Source of the DNA: Heliopora coerulea | Taxonomy: Eukaryota; Cnidaria; Anthozoa; Scleralcyonacea; Helioporidae | Direction: 5' to 3' | Assembly: GCA_030142905.1 (NCBI GenBank) | Contig: JASJOG010000185.1 | Coordinates: 186,001-250,000 of the forward strand | Length of the DNA stretch: 64,000 nucleotides | Part shown: positions 42,701-50,600 of the stretch, one piece after another | Numbering within the stretch: the first letter of the stretch is position 1 | How the letters are laid out: each line of letters opens with the position of its first letter | Program-made: the position numbers and the translations under genes | The notes under the pieces: generated by a model | Told to the model about the DNA's origin: nothing | Databases searched by the model: none | What the model saw: only the letters and a program-made list of their open reading frames with translations

Positions 42701-45700
42701 GGTCAAATTTTAACACCTAAAATTTTCAACGTAATTTCGCTGAAAAACCACTCAAATCACTGCAAAACTACTTTCTATGCAATAAACTTTCACATTCTGC
42801 TCTTATTTCGAAAGTTGAAAATTGGTCGAAAAATCGTCAAAAACCAAAGGTTAACCCCTTTACATTTTGGTCAAATTTTTACACCTAAAATTTTCAACGT
42901 AATTTCGCTCAAAAACCGCTCAAATCACTGCAAAACTACTTTCTATGCAATAAACTTTCACATTCTGCTCTTATTTCGAAAGTTGAAAATTGGTCGAAAA
43001 ATCGTCAAAAACCAAAGGTTAACCCCTTTACATTTTGGTCAAATTTTTACACCTAAAATTTTCAACGTAATTTCGCTGAAAAACCGCTCAAATCACTGCA
43101 AAACTACTTTCTATGCAATAAACTTTCACATTCTGCTCTTATTTCGAAAGTTGAAAATTGGTCGAAAAATCGTCAAAAACCAAAGGTTAACCCCTTTACA
43201 TTTTGGTCAAATTTTGACACCTAAAATTTTCAACGTAATTTCGCTCAAAAACCACTGAAATTACTGCAAAACTACTTTCTATGCAATAAACTTTCACATT
43301 CTGCTCTTATTTCGAAAGTTGAAAATTGGTCGAAAAATCGTCAAAAACCAAAGGTTAACCCCTTTACATTTTGGTCAAATTTTGACACCTAAAATTTTCA
43401 ACGTAATTTCGTTCAAAAACCACTGAAATCACTGCAAAACTACTTTCTATGTAATAAACTTTCACATTCTGCTCTTATTTCGAAAGTTGAAAATTGGTCG
43501 AAAAATCGTCAAAAACCAAAGGTTAACCCCTTTACATTTTGGTCAAATTTTTACACCTAAAATTTTCAACGTAATTTCGCTCAAAAACCGCTCAAATCAC
43601 TGCAAAACTACTTTCTATGCAATAAACTTTCACATTCTGCTCTTATTTCGAAAGTTGAAAATTGGTCGAAAAATCGTCAAAAACCAATGGTTAACCCCTT
43701 TACATTTTGGTCAAATTTTTACACCTAAAATTTTCAACGTAATTTCGCTCAAAAACCGCTCAAATCACTGCAAAACTACTTTCTATGCAATAAACTTTCA
43801 CATTCTGCTCTTATTTCGAAAGTTGAAAATTGGTCGAAAAATCGTCAAAAACCAAAGGTTAACCCCTTTACATTTTGGTCAAATTTTTACACCTAAAATT
43901 TTCAACGTAATTTCGCTCAAAAACCGCTCAAATCACTGCAAAACTACTTTCTATGCAATAAACTTTCACATTCTGCTCTTATTTCGAAAGTTGAAAATTG
44001 GTCGAAAAATCGTCAAAAACCAAAGGTTAACCCCTTTACATTTTGGTCAAATTTTTACACCTAAAATTTTCAACGTAATTTCGCTCAAAAACCGCTCAAA
44101 TCACTGCAAAACTACTTTCTATGCAATAAACTTTCACATTCTGCTCTTATTTCGAAAGTTGAAAATTGGTCGAAAAATCGTCAAAAACCAAAGGTTAACC
44201 CCTTTACATTTTGGTCAAATTTTTACACCTAAAATTTTCAACGTAATTTCGCTCTAAAACCGCTCAAATCACTGCAAAACTACTTTCTATGCAATGAACT
44301 TTCACATTCTGCTCTTATTTCGAAAGTTGAAAATTGGTCGAAAAATCGTCAAAAACCAAAGGTTAACCCCTTTACATTTTGGTCAAATTTTTACACCTAA
44401 AATTTTCAACGTAATTTCGCTCAAAAACCGCTCAAATCACTGCAAAACTACTTTCTATGCAATAAACTTTCACATTCTGCTCTTATTTCGAAAGTTGAAA
44501 ATTGGTCGAAAAATCGTCAAAAACCAAAGGTTAACCTCTTTACATTTTGGTCAAATTTTTACACCTAAAATTTTCAACGTAATTTCGCTCAAAAACCGCT
44601 CAAATCACTGCAAAACTACTTTCTATGCAATAAACTTTCACATTCTGCTCTTATTTCGAAAGTTGAAAATTGGTCGAAAAATCGTCAAAAACCAAAGGTT
44701 AACCCCTTTACATTTTGGTCAAATTTTAACACCTAAAATTTTCAACGTAATTTCGCTGAAAAACCACTCAAATCACTGCAAAACTACTTTCTATGCAATA
44801 AACTTTCACATTCTGCTCTTATTTCGAAAGTTGAAAATTGGTCGAAAAATCGTCAAAAACCAAAGGTTAACCCCTTTACATTTTGGTCAAATTTTTACAC
44901 CTAAAATTTTCAACGTAATTTCGCTCAAAAACCGCTCAAATCACTGCAAAACTACTTTCTATGCAATAAACTTTCACATTCTGCTCTTATTTCGAAAGTT
45001 GAAAATTGGTCGAAAAATCGTCAAAAACCAAAGGTTAACCCCTTTACATTTTGGTCAAATTTTTACACCTAAAATTTTCAACGTAATTTCGCTGAAAAAC
45101 CGCTCAAATCACTGCAAAACTACTTTCTATGCAATAAACTTTCACATTCTGCTCTTATTTCGAAAGTTGAAAATTGGTCGAAAAATCGTCAAAAACCAAA
45201 GGTTAACCCCTTTACATTTTGGTCAAATTTTTACACCTAAAATTTTCAACGTAATTTCGCTGAAAAACCGCTCAAATCACTGCAAAACTACTTTCTATGC
45301 AATAAACTTTCACATTCTGCTCTTATTTCGAAAGTTGAAAATTGGTCGAAAAATCGTCAAAAACCAAAGGTTAACCCCTTTACATTTTGGTCAAATTTTT
45401 ACACCTAAAATTTTCAACGTAATTTCGCTCAAAAACCGCTCAAATCACTGCAAAACTACTTTCTATGCAATAAACTTTCACATTCTGCTCTTATTTCGAA
45501 AGTTGAAAATTGGTCGAAAAATCGTCAAAAACCAAAGGTTAACCCCTTTACATTTTGGTCAAATTTTTTAACCTGGAAAGTTACCTCAAACATTTGCGTA
45601 AACTCCCTGAAATAAGAGCGAAAGTAGATTATTCGAGGGAAACGTTTATATTTTATCTTTATTTTTAAAGTTTGAAATTGGTGTAAAATTCGTGAAAAAC

Positions 45701-46088
45701 CATGGGTTAATCCCTTGTGTTTTTGTTTTTATGACATTAAAAAAGTGAAAAAAATTTTCTCTAGATTGTTGAAAAGCTCGAAGAGGGCGTTGTACATTTT
45801 AATGTTGGTGAAATTTTTAATTTCACATATAGCTAATGTAAGAAGCAAAAATCTGCTTAAATAAGCGATGACGTAGATGACTGTAAAGCGATTATATGTG
45901 ATCTAAATATTCTTGCAATATTTTGATAATTATCATAGGGTGGTGTGATACTTGTGTCTCATGATGAGCGGCTTGTCAGGACAGTTTGCAATGAAATCTG
46001 GTTATGTCATCAAAAAACTATTTGTTCTATTCAAGGAGGTTTTGCAGAATACAGGCGTATTTTAGAAGATGAATTTAAAAGGTTATAG
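7901..46088 (+). CDS. ABCF3: ABCF3, ABC-F family ATPase (complete, 26 exons)
   Basis: Exons: 7901-7973, 9245-9386, 10509-10585, 11000-11058, 11916-12016, 12548-12664, 12931-13035, 14234-14285, 14371-14480, 15257-15299, 15423-15469, 16021-16080, 16159-16215, 16308-16330, 17029-17084, 17207-17323, 17800-17883, 18638-18714, 18855-18899, 19810-19858, 20803-20883, 20998-21086, 24844-24935, 25416-25548, 28402-28489, 45939-46088. They total 2127 nt, 708 residues; human ABCF3 has 709. The N-terminus [16 protein letters not shown] matches ABCF3. NBD1 has Walker A GCNGVGKT (210-217), signature FSGGW (331-335), Walker B LLLLDEP (to 357) and H-loop SHD (384-386). NBD2 has Walker A GENGAGKT (527-534), signature LSGGQ (613-617), Walker [12 protein letters not shown] and H-loop SHDE (666-669). 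ABC-F proteins are soluble tandem ATPases without membrane segments; the yeast relative Gcn20 acts with Gcn1 on ribosomes. Exon 14 is only 23 nt. The last intron is 17,449 bp and is mostly satellite. Confidence 0.96.
8376..8462 (+). repeat. TTAA-ended short repeat, family B, copy 1
   Basis: An ~87-bp segment in ABCF3 intron 1 bounded by TTAA. It shares a core of the form TTTGTTTTCT..TTTGTTCTTTTGTTCTTGG, then GTCC..GGAC, with copies at 16631-16758 and 55148-55273. The ends resemble short inverted repeats (TTAACCCTT / AAGGGTTAA type), so it looks like a tiny MITE or a decayed non-autonomous element. Confidence 0.5.
10431..10480 (+). repeat. (ATT)n microsatellite
   Basis: An imperfect run of ATT/TTG trinucleotides directly upstream of ABCF3 exon 3, inside intron 2. 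Confidence 0.85.
11117..11220 (+). repeat. TTAA-ended ~100-bp repeat, family A, copy 1
   Basis: Starts TTAACTCATTAAG and ends CTTAATGGGTTAA, with a conserved inner GTCATCTGGCATTAG and GTAAAATA. The ends form an imperfect inverted repeat. At least five more copies lie at 54302-55926 in an intron of the dsRNA-binding gene. It is probably a small MITE family; I do not know its name. Confidence 0.6.
11660..11735 (+). repeat. tRNA-derived SINE head or tRNA relic
   Basis: TAGCTCAGCTGG at 11667-11678 is a good RNA polymerase III A-box. A decayed B-box-like GGCTTTGATTC follows at the right distance. No clean cloverleaf or acceptor stem can be drawn, so this is a SINE fragment rather than a working tRNA gene. 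It lies in ABCF3 intron 4. Confidence 0.5.
16631..16758 (+). repeat. TTAA-ended short repeat, family B, copy 2
   Basis: Shares the TTTGTTCTTTTGTTCTTGG core and the following GTCC...GGGAC motif with the copy at 8376-8462. It begins TTAACACTTCAA and ends AAGCGTTAA, and lies in ABCF3 intron 14. Confidence 0.5.
17965..18205 (+). repeat. 69-bp minisatellite, about 3.5 copies
   Basis: The phrase CAGTATGTCCTTGTATTTCC recurs at 18031 and 18100 (69 bp apart), with a shared TATTTATTCCATG box in each unit and degenerate units on both sides. It lies within ABCF3 intron 17. The short open frames it creates on both strands are not genes. Confidence 0.8.
19215..19290 (-). repeat. tRNA-derived SINE-like fragment
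   Basis: On the minus strand TAGCATAACAGTTAGAGC resembles an A-box/D-arm region, and GGGTTAGATCC, about 40 bases further on, resembles a B-box (GGTTCGATCC). The spacing fits a tRNA head. It is degenerate and lies in ABCF3 intron 19. Confidence 0.5.
20322..20455. repeat. Imperfect inverted repeat in ABCF3 intron 20
   Basis: TATTGACC...TCTGTACTAGTGAAATATC (from 20322) is matched in reverse complement by GATATTTTACCAGTACGGACC...GGTCAATA (to about 20452). The arms are about 45 bases with a short spacer. It is probably part of a non-autonomous DNA element. The 147-codon open frame that begins here has no recognisable domain. Confidence 0.5.
21309..21336. repeat. (AT)n microsatellite
   Basis: A pure AT dinucleotide run at the left side of the Penelope-like fold-back. 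A similar TA-rich run lies at about 23785-23820 on the other side. Confidence 0.9.
21405..22424 (-). mobile_element. Penelope-like element fragment, inverted left arm
   Basis: This ~1-kb segment is an inverted near-copy of 22722-23785. On the minus strand it encodes the same C-terminal region (residues such as [19 protein letters not shown], then [18 protein letters not shown], then a Cys-rich [11 protein letters not shown] motif and [12 protein letters not shown]). The Y-V-G...T pattern after the Cys-rich linker is that of the GIY-YIG endonuclease of Penelope-like elements. Frameshifts break the frame. A hammerhead ribozyme lies in the outer end (21443-21502). It joins head to head with the plus-strand copy at about 22425. 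It lies inside ABCF3 intron 22 and is presumably dead. Confidence 0.75.
21443..21502 (-). ncRNA. Type I hammerhead ribozyme (left copy)
   Basis: Read on the minus strand: stem I TAATCAC / GTGATTA (7 perfect pairs), core CTGACGA, stem II GTGTGG / CCATAC with a 13-nt loop, GAAA, a very short stem III (A-U, C-G) and a GUA cleavage triplet directly before GTGATTA. All conserved core positions are present. Minimal type I hammerheads are an established feature of Penelope-like elements, and the position downstream of the RT/GIY-YIG region fits. Its mirror copy is at 23684-23743. Confidence 0.82.
22425..23790 (+). mobile_element. Penelope-like element fragment, right arm (RT end plus GIY-YIG)
   Basis: The plus-strand reading gives an RT-like [10 protein letters not shown] motif near 22460, then [11 protein letters not shown] (motif E-like), then [32 protein letters not shown], a CNCRRKE..CPLSGKC cysteine linker and a GIY-YIG start [12 protein letters not shown]. 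After a frameshift the same domain continues as [20 protein letters not shown]. Order and motifs fit a Penelope-like retroelement C-terminus. It is broken by at least two frameshifts and lacks the RT N-terminal half. The 3' region carries a hammerhead ribozyme. Confidence 0.78.
23684..23743 (+). ncRNA. Type I hammerhead ribozyme (right copy)
   Basis: Stem I 5' strand 23684-23690, core CTGACGA 23691-23697, stem II 23698-23703 with 23717-23722, GAAA 23723-23726, short stem III, and GUA ending at 23736 as the predicted cleavage site, followed by stem I 3' strand 23737-23743. Every conserved core base is present. It lies about 300 bases past the element's reading frame, on the same strand. Confidence 0.83.
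23877..24019. repeat. Long hairpin, ~68-bp arms with 6-nt loop
   Basis: The left arm ends CTTCAGGC at 23944, the loop is TTTTCC, and the right arm starts GCCTGAAG at 23951. The arms match almost throughout, with a handful of differences (for example TTCATTAGTG versus the complement of CACGGATGAA). It lies between the two Penelope-like fragments in ABCF3 intron 22. Confidence 0.85.
23949..23988 (+). ncRNA. Candidate second-type hammerhead within the hairpin
   Basis: Stem I CCGC (23949-23952) / GCGG (23985-23988), core CTGAAGA (23953-23959), stem II TTCC / GGAT with loop CCAC and a U-U mismatch next to the core, GAAA (23972-23975), a 3-bp stem III around GAC, and a GUU triplet ending at 23984. 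The architecture is right, but stems I and II are weak and the competing long hairpin would sequester it. It may be a relic from the neighbouring Penelope-like element. Confidence 0.4.
24085..24760 (+). mobile_element. Second Penelope-like element fragment (GIY-YIG end)
   Basis: The translated pieces read [45 protein letters not shown], then, after a frame change, [47 protein letters not shown] and [20 protein letters not shown]. This is the usual linker plus GIY-YIG endonuclease order of Penelope-like elements, with YIEET where YIGET is typical. The upstream RT is absent. It belongs to a different family from the fold-back pair. It ends about 80 bases before ABCF3 exon 23. Confidence 0.75.
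26030..27560 (+). mobile_element. Truncated non-LTR retrotransposon (CR1/L2/jockey-type)
   Basis: The first part (26038-26340) is the end of an AP-type endonuclease: [19 protein letters not shown] followed by GISDHSLVY, with the SDH motif intact. The next part (26390-27229, 279 codons) is the C-terminal half of an [22 protein letters not shown] (motif B), MFADDTSL (motif C), then the thumb region with [13 protein letters not shown] and [12 protein letters not shown]. The RT N-terminal part, including motif A, is missing, so there is an internal deletion between the two parts. Past 27229 the frame shifts, but [15 protein letters not shown] can still be read. A (TTA)n tail follows. It lies within ABCF3 intron 24 and is dead. 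Confidence 0.85.
27571..27716. repeat. Two (ATT/TTA)n microsatellites
   Basis: Trinucleotide runs at about 27571-27613 and 27669-27715, separated by ~55 bases of unique sequence. They follow the LINE 3' end and could be its tail plus an expansion. The poly-Asn and poly-Tyr open frames over them are artefacts. Confidence 0.9.
27720..28300. other. Unassigned repeat-like stretch before ABCF3 exon 25
   Basis: This part of intron 24 is rich in CGNCG words, unlike its surroundings, and has an inverted pair CGACGCAC (27732-27739) / GTGCGTCG (28198-28205). A short palindrome TTCTCATAT / ATATGAGAA spans about 28236-28308. It may be a non-autonomous DNA element, but I cannot define its ends. Confidence 0.3.
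28580..30430 (+). repeat. Diverged monomers at the left edge of the 168-bp satellite
   Basis: The anchor GGTTAACCCCTTTAC (with substitutions) recurs at about 28752, 28916, 29081, 29238, 29407, 29575, 29742, 29909, 30078, 30246 and 30415, steps of 164 to 169 bases. Other shared words are TTTCGAAAGTTTGA and GGTGAAATTTTTCGACCTC. Units differ clearly from one another, so these are old monomers of the same family as the core array. Confidence 0.88.
30431..35640 (+). repeat. Homogeneous 168-bp satellite block, ~31 monomers
   Basis: Exact 168-base period (for example TGACACCT at 30783 and 30951). From 30783 to about 35640 I see virtually no base differences between units. Unit 2 to 3 has a 2-base insertion (TTTACACATTTT instead of TTTACATTTT), making that step 170. 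Because 168 is divisible by 3 and one frame lacks stops, the block reads as a 1678-codon open frame (30782-35818); I regard that frame as an accident of the repeat. It lies in the last intron of ABCF3. Confidence 0.97.
35641..45560 (+). repeat. Higher-order 168-bp satellite block (12-mer units)
   Basis: The 168-bp monomers here carry diagnostic variants (TTTTACACC for TTTGACACC, CTCAAAAACCGCTC for CTGAAAAACCACTC, and rarer marks). The marker TTCGTTCAAAAACC occurs near 36181, 38197, 40549, 41389 and 43405: steps of 2016, 2352, 840 and 2016 bases, i.e. 12, 14, 5 and 12 monomers. The marker CCAATGGTT near 36463, 38479, 41671 and 43687 gives 12, 19 and 12. So a 12-mer higher-order unit is repeated, with one stretch extended by seven monomers. 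The stop codons in the translated frame repeat with the same order. Confidence 0.95.
45561..45725 (+). repeat. Diverged terminal monomer of the satellite
   Basis: One unit with many changes (TTAACCTGGAAAGTTACCTC..., ending CCATGGGTTAATCCCTT) that resembles the diverged left-edge monomers more than the core. It marks the right end of the array, about 215 bases before the last ABCF3 exon. Confidence 0.8.
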
Positions 46089-46190
46089 GATAGTAGCGGT
46101 TCGTTTACTGATTACGAATTCTAGAGATTTCTTGTAAAATAATTTGTGTCAGCAAGGTATAGCAAAAAGTTAAAAAAATTAATAATTTCA

Positions 46191-46196
46191 AATAAA
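46191..46196 (+). terminator. Candidate polyadenylation signal of ABCF3
   Basis: AATAAA about 100 bases after the TAG stop of ABCF3 (46086-46088). It is the first canonical signal downstream. Confidence 0.6.
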
Positions 46197-46439
46197 TTAT
46201 AAAAATCGTGGGAATGCTAAAAGTGTGTAATCTTGTATTTGGATGTCAAATTGGTTCAAAGAGCGCTTGTACAATGCAATATTGTCAAAAAACTACTGCC
46301 TGACTAATTAGAAAACAAACTTGTATTTGTGTTAAAGTAATATGCAGTAGGTTTTCAAACAATATGCTCTATCCACTCTCAGATGGCTATTTCGGTACAG
46401 TAAGTGTGCAATTTATACTTCCTTTCAGTTGATTTCCAC

Positions 46440-47670
46440 GTTTTAAGTTTTTGGGAAGAATATTGAGACACAGATTGCCTGAGCAAGTGTCTTTAATTTT
46501 AACTTACTTGCGGTACTTGTGCACTAAGCTTAACTGTCTTGGGTTATTGTACTAGTTAAAGCTTAACATTTTACTTTGAACTTACCGTTCATTACATATA
46601 TTGGGACTTGCAGCTTTTTTTGGACAGATTACCCAAGCAGATTTTTTTTTTTTGATGGTATTAACTTTCTGGCTAGTTGTGCACTCAGTGTCTCAGGCTC
46701 CTTCAGTAGTCACAGAGATTCACATTTCACTTTGACTGACATTTCATTATACATTTGTTGCCACTTAATTTTTTTTTGAGACACAGGTTGCCCAAGCAGA
46801 TATTTTAATGGTTTTAACTTTCTTGGGCTACTTGTGCATGCAGTGTCTCGAACTACCGTATTTACTCGAACAAACGGCGCGGCGTTTATTAAATTTCTTG
46901 CGCTGCGGCTGCGGCGTTTATTGCAAAGTTTATTCCAATAGCGCTGTCGCGCTTATTAAAGAATTTCCTAGACACAAACGCTGACAACAAACTATTCGCG
47001 AAGGTCACTGGAAAAAGGAAGAGAGAAGTTGGACTAGTTGTACCGGCAAAATTCTTGGCTTTCACTACGGAACTGCGCATAGCTGAAGTTTTGGAGAGGG
47101 AGATAAGTAGCATAGCAGTGAAATATAGCCACTTCGAACTGAAAAACATTGTATTCGAGAAGAATAAATTTCCGAGACTGGTTTAGATTAAGTTGTGCCG
47201 TACTTTCTTAAGTGTAGTACTCGAGTGTAATTCAGTTCATACTTTATTTAGCTAGTTAAGAAAGCTTCAATTAAACACCGCATCGATGAGAATAAGTGCG
47301 GCGTTTATTCGAGGGCGGCGTTTAATAATATTTTTGTTTGTATTTCCGGCGTTTATTCGAGAGCGGCGTTTAATCGAGTAAATACGGTACTTGTGCAGGC
47401 ACTTGGAAATTCACATTTCACTTTGAACTGACCTTTCATTATAAATTTATTGCCACTTACAGCTTTTTTGGAGACAGAAGTTGCCCAAGCAGATATTTCA
47501 ATGATTTTAACTTTCTTTGGCTATCTGTGCACTCAGTGTAAGTGTCTCAAGCTACTTGAGTATGTACTTGGAGCTTTGCATTTTGCTGTAAACTTACCTT
47601 TCGTCAGACATGTTAGGCACTTACAACTTACTGGAGACAGATTGCCCAATCCCCAAGGATGCGTGCATCC
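46440..47670 (+). repeat. Degenerate ~158-bp tandem repeat, about five units
   Basis: The phrase GAGACAGA.TTGCCCAAGCAG (with variation) recurs near 46465, 46620, 46775, 47470 and 47635. Steps are 155 to 165 bases once the inserted 46856-47389 element plus one TA is removed. Each unit also has TTTCACTTTGAACT..CTTTCATTA and ACTTGTGCACTCAGTGTCTC. It lies downstream of ABCF3. Confidence 0.75.
46856..47387. mobile_element. 532-bp MITE with TA target duplication
   Basis: Terminal inverted repeats CCGTATTTACTCGA...TCGAGTAAATACGG flanked by TA on both sides (46854-46855, 47388-47389). The inner ends have further GCGGCGTTTATT words in both orientations. It has no coding capacity. It is inserted in a tandem repeat whose sister unit near 47565 shows the uninterrupted sequence with a single TA. 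The TA duplication suggests mobilisation by a Tc1/mariner-type or similar transposase; that is inferred. Confidence 0.85.
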
Positions 47671-47679
47671 TAACTGAAA

Positions 47680-50600
47680 CTGGTGTAAATCACCAAGGTT
47701 ACAAGCAGATTTTTACAAGAGTTGGGAATTGGCTGGGTTGCCTGCAAGCCAGCACACAGGAGGGTTGAGAAGCTGGCTCATGAATTAGGGTTGCAAGCCT
47801 CATCTTTATTAGTACACGGTGAGTATCATTGTCACTACTCAACACACGTTGAGTGGTCCTTTGTTGTTAACCTTTGCTATTACATTAATAACCTCTGAGC
47901 TATTTGTAAATTTGGTGGCAACCTGAGAAGAACAGTTTAGCTGCCAACAAAGCCAGTGATCAACATTCTGGGGGGAACTGCTGAACACTCATATACTTGA
48001 GATGGTAGATTGATTTTAAGAGACATCCAGAAAAAGACGTGAATTGCTCAATGTTAATATCAGATTAAATAATTAATGCGCATAGTTGCTGAATGAGTTC
48101 AGTGGGGATTGTGACTTGGAATGGTGATTGTACTTTGGATGTCACTCTAAATTGATGGATAGGCTAAGAATGGTCATTACTTAATGGCCCGAGATCTGAA
48201 AAACTTGGCAACTATTGATACCAGCACCTGACCATTAAAAAAGGTAACAGCTGGTGCAAAAGGAAAGCATATTCATCAATGCAATTGAAACTGAAGAACA
48301 AGCAAGACCCGAGGGACAGGAATGGTACAACAACTAAAGTGACTGAAAATCACCAGAGACTACTTACTGTACTGCTCCCTAAAATACCTTGAAGAGTAGC
48401 AAAGTGCATTTACTTCTAGTAAATGAGAATGAATTTTGCACTAGCAACCCTGCCTATTCAAGGACAGTGCTAATATTGAATATTCACAAAACACTCAGTG
48501 AAATATATGCACAAATAGGTGGACAGGTCAAAAGTGGAGATCACCATATGGCTTCAATCTTAATCCAACTAATAACTGGTAACAAATCAAGTTGAATTTC
48601 CCAGCCAATAATGATTTTGTACAACTGAGCCCTGCTGGATGTATGACTTAAATTAACCATCCATAGGAGGTAAGAATAGCAACTTTAGCTGTACAGCAAT
48701 GCAAATGTATACTGTTAGTATGCAAATATTTTATTTCACCAATTTCTGCCTATGGCTGCCTTTCAGGATTTTATTCTAGTCTACCACAGACAAATACATG
48801 GCAATACAGAAATGGGTTAAATATTACAACACAAAACTGAAGTTGAAAAAAAATGATAAACTTCATAGCAAGATTAGATTTGGCAGTCCTTTTTGATTAT
48901 AGGCTTTTTCATGCAAATTGAGTAGTTCCAAGGTCCATTTTCATTACATCTGCACAAGTTGTATGGTAATACAAACAGTGCAAAATCAATTTGAGGAAAC
49001 AATTGATATGATAATTAGCCTGATCATTTTGACTCGAGCCAACCTAAATCTATTTGCATTGTTTGATAACAGACTATCACAGTTAGGCAGAAATTAAATG
49101 ATTCTCATCTTTTGTGCTTTTACAACAGTCCCACTTCTGGTGTATTTAAATGGTACTATTAAGTCCAGTACATATTTTGACTTCTTTGGAAAATTTCATG
49201 TTCTTCATACAAAAGCTTGTAATTTGTTCACATCTGCTCAGCATTGAAAAAAAGAAACAAAAAAAAAAACAAAAGAAAAAAGGACATTTATTTAGTAATG
49301 TATTAACCACAAAAAACCAGCTGAATTGTACTTAAAAGAGGTCATCTTCAGATTCTACTGATAAGTGTTCATCAGACCAACCTGCATTCTCTGGTGGATG
49401 ATTGGATTTGACTCTACCTTTTTTGGGTTTCAAGGGTAAATTGTCGACATATCATGGTCCAAGCTGATGGTTGATTGAAAGTGTCCTATTAACCTTGCAA
49501 AAATGAAGCAGTATGCAGGATGATAATATAGTCACTGTAGGCCAATCATCACCAAACATGTAGTTACATACCTTCACGTTTTAAAACAAACACAGTTTAA
49601 CCTTTATGCAACCTTTCACAGTGTCCCTGCATGTCATCTACAAAATGAGCAATGACCAGTTAGGGATAGTATTTAGACAACTTGCTGCTGAATATGAAGT
49701 TTTATCATTTCATGGACTTGGAATCATCATCAGATGTCTTGAATTTCACTTGACATCCACTGGAAAGCACTCTGAAAGTTTGTTAAAGCTGCTAGATTTG
49801 CAATGTACTTCTGGGCCTTAAGTTAAAAGTAATTTTTAAATTAAATGTATTAAGCACCCACCTTATCAAAAATTCTTGTGATAGATATGTAATGCAATGA
49901 TGTAGTCAAAAAATCTTGATTTAGGGAGTCCTGTTTTTATGTCTCAAACTAAGTTACACCAAGTATCTAGAGTATCAACTTTACTGCTGTAAAGAGTGAT
50001 TGTGAATTACTGTACAAGGATTGTGCAATAATTGCTCCTGAACATCCTCTGTTAATCTAAGACCTAACAGAAAAGGTTCGCATTTTTAAGGTGCACCATG
50101 TTTGGCTGCAATTGAGTTATAGATTCCATGCAAGTCATTCTTGCATTCACATATGAATGATGTACACGTAAATCTCTCAATCCATATTCCCCATTCTTCA
50201 GGAGTCCAAGAACATCCAAGTCAAAAAGTCAGGGAATACAATCAAGTATGTCTGCCTCAGCATTAATTAACAGACCATATCCTTTTTAATGCATATAAAC
50301 TTCTTTTCAGCCATACAAGGGACAAAACTTTTTTCCCACAAAAAGAAGACTATGTTCAAAAGAATGCTGCCAGTCTGTTTCTATGAGATGCATATAAATT
50401 GGCTCATTCGAGTTTCATCAATGATGAGGACTCAAAAGCTAATTATTATGCATGTAAAATAATAAATTTCTTGCTATTCATAAAGTCTATAGTTTTAACA
50501 CAATTATGCCCCATATGTAATCTGATTTTGGCTGCAGCCAGACAAATTTACTTGCTTGAAGAGGAAGATGTCAATATTATTGCCCACTGTACCACTGCTA

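Noticed and set aside
30431..45560. CRISPR-like array
   Set aside because: The units are contiguous 168-base repeats without unique spacers, in a eukaryotic intron.
30444..45571. A series of long open frames (up to 1678 codons) that could be a repeat protein gene
   Set aside because: They are the forward translation of the 168-bp intronic satellite. The frame survives only because 168 is divisible by three, stops appear wherever a monomer variant has one, and there is no start context, splice logic or known domain.
28580..45725. Satellite-encoded hammerhead ribozyme or CENP-B box
   Set aside because: Neither strand of the core monomer has a CTGANGA core paired with GAAA, and no sequence resembling the CENP-B box was seen.
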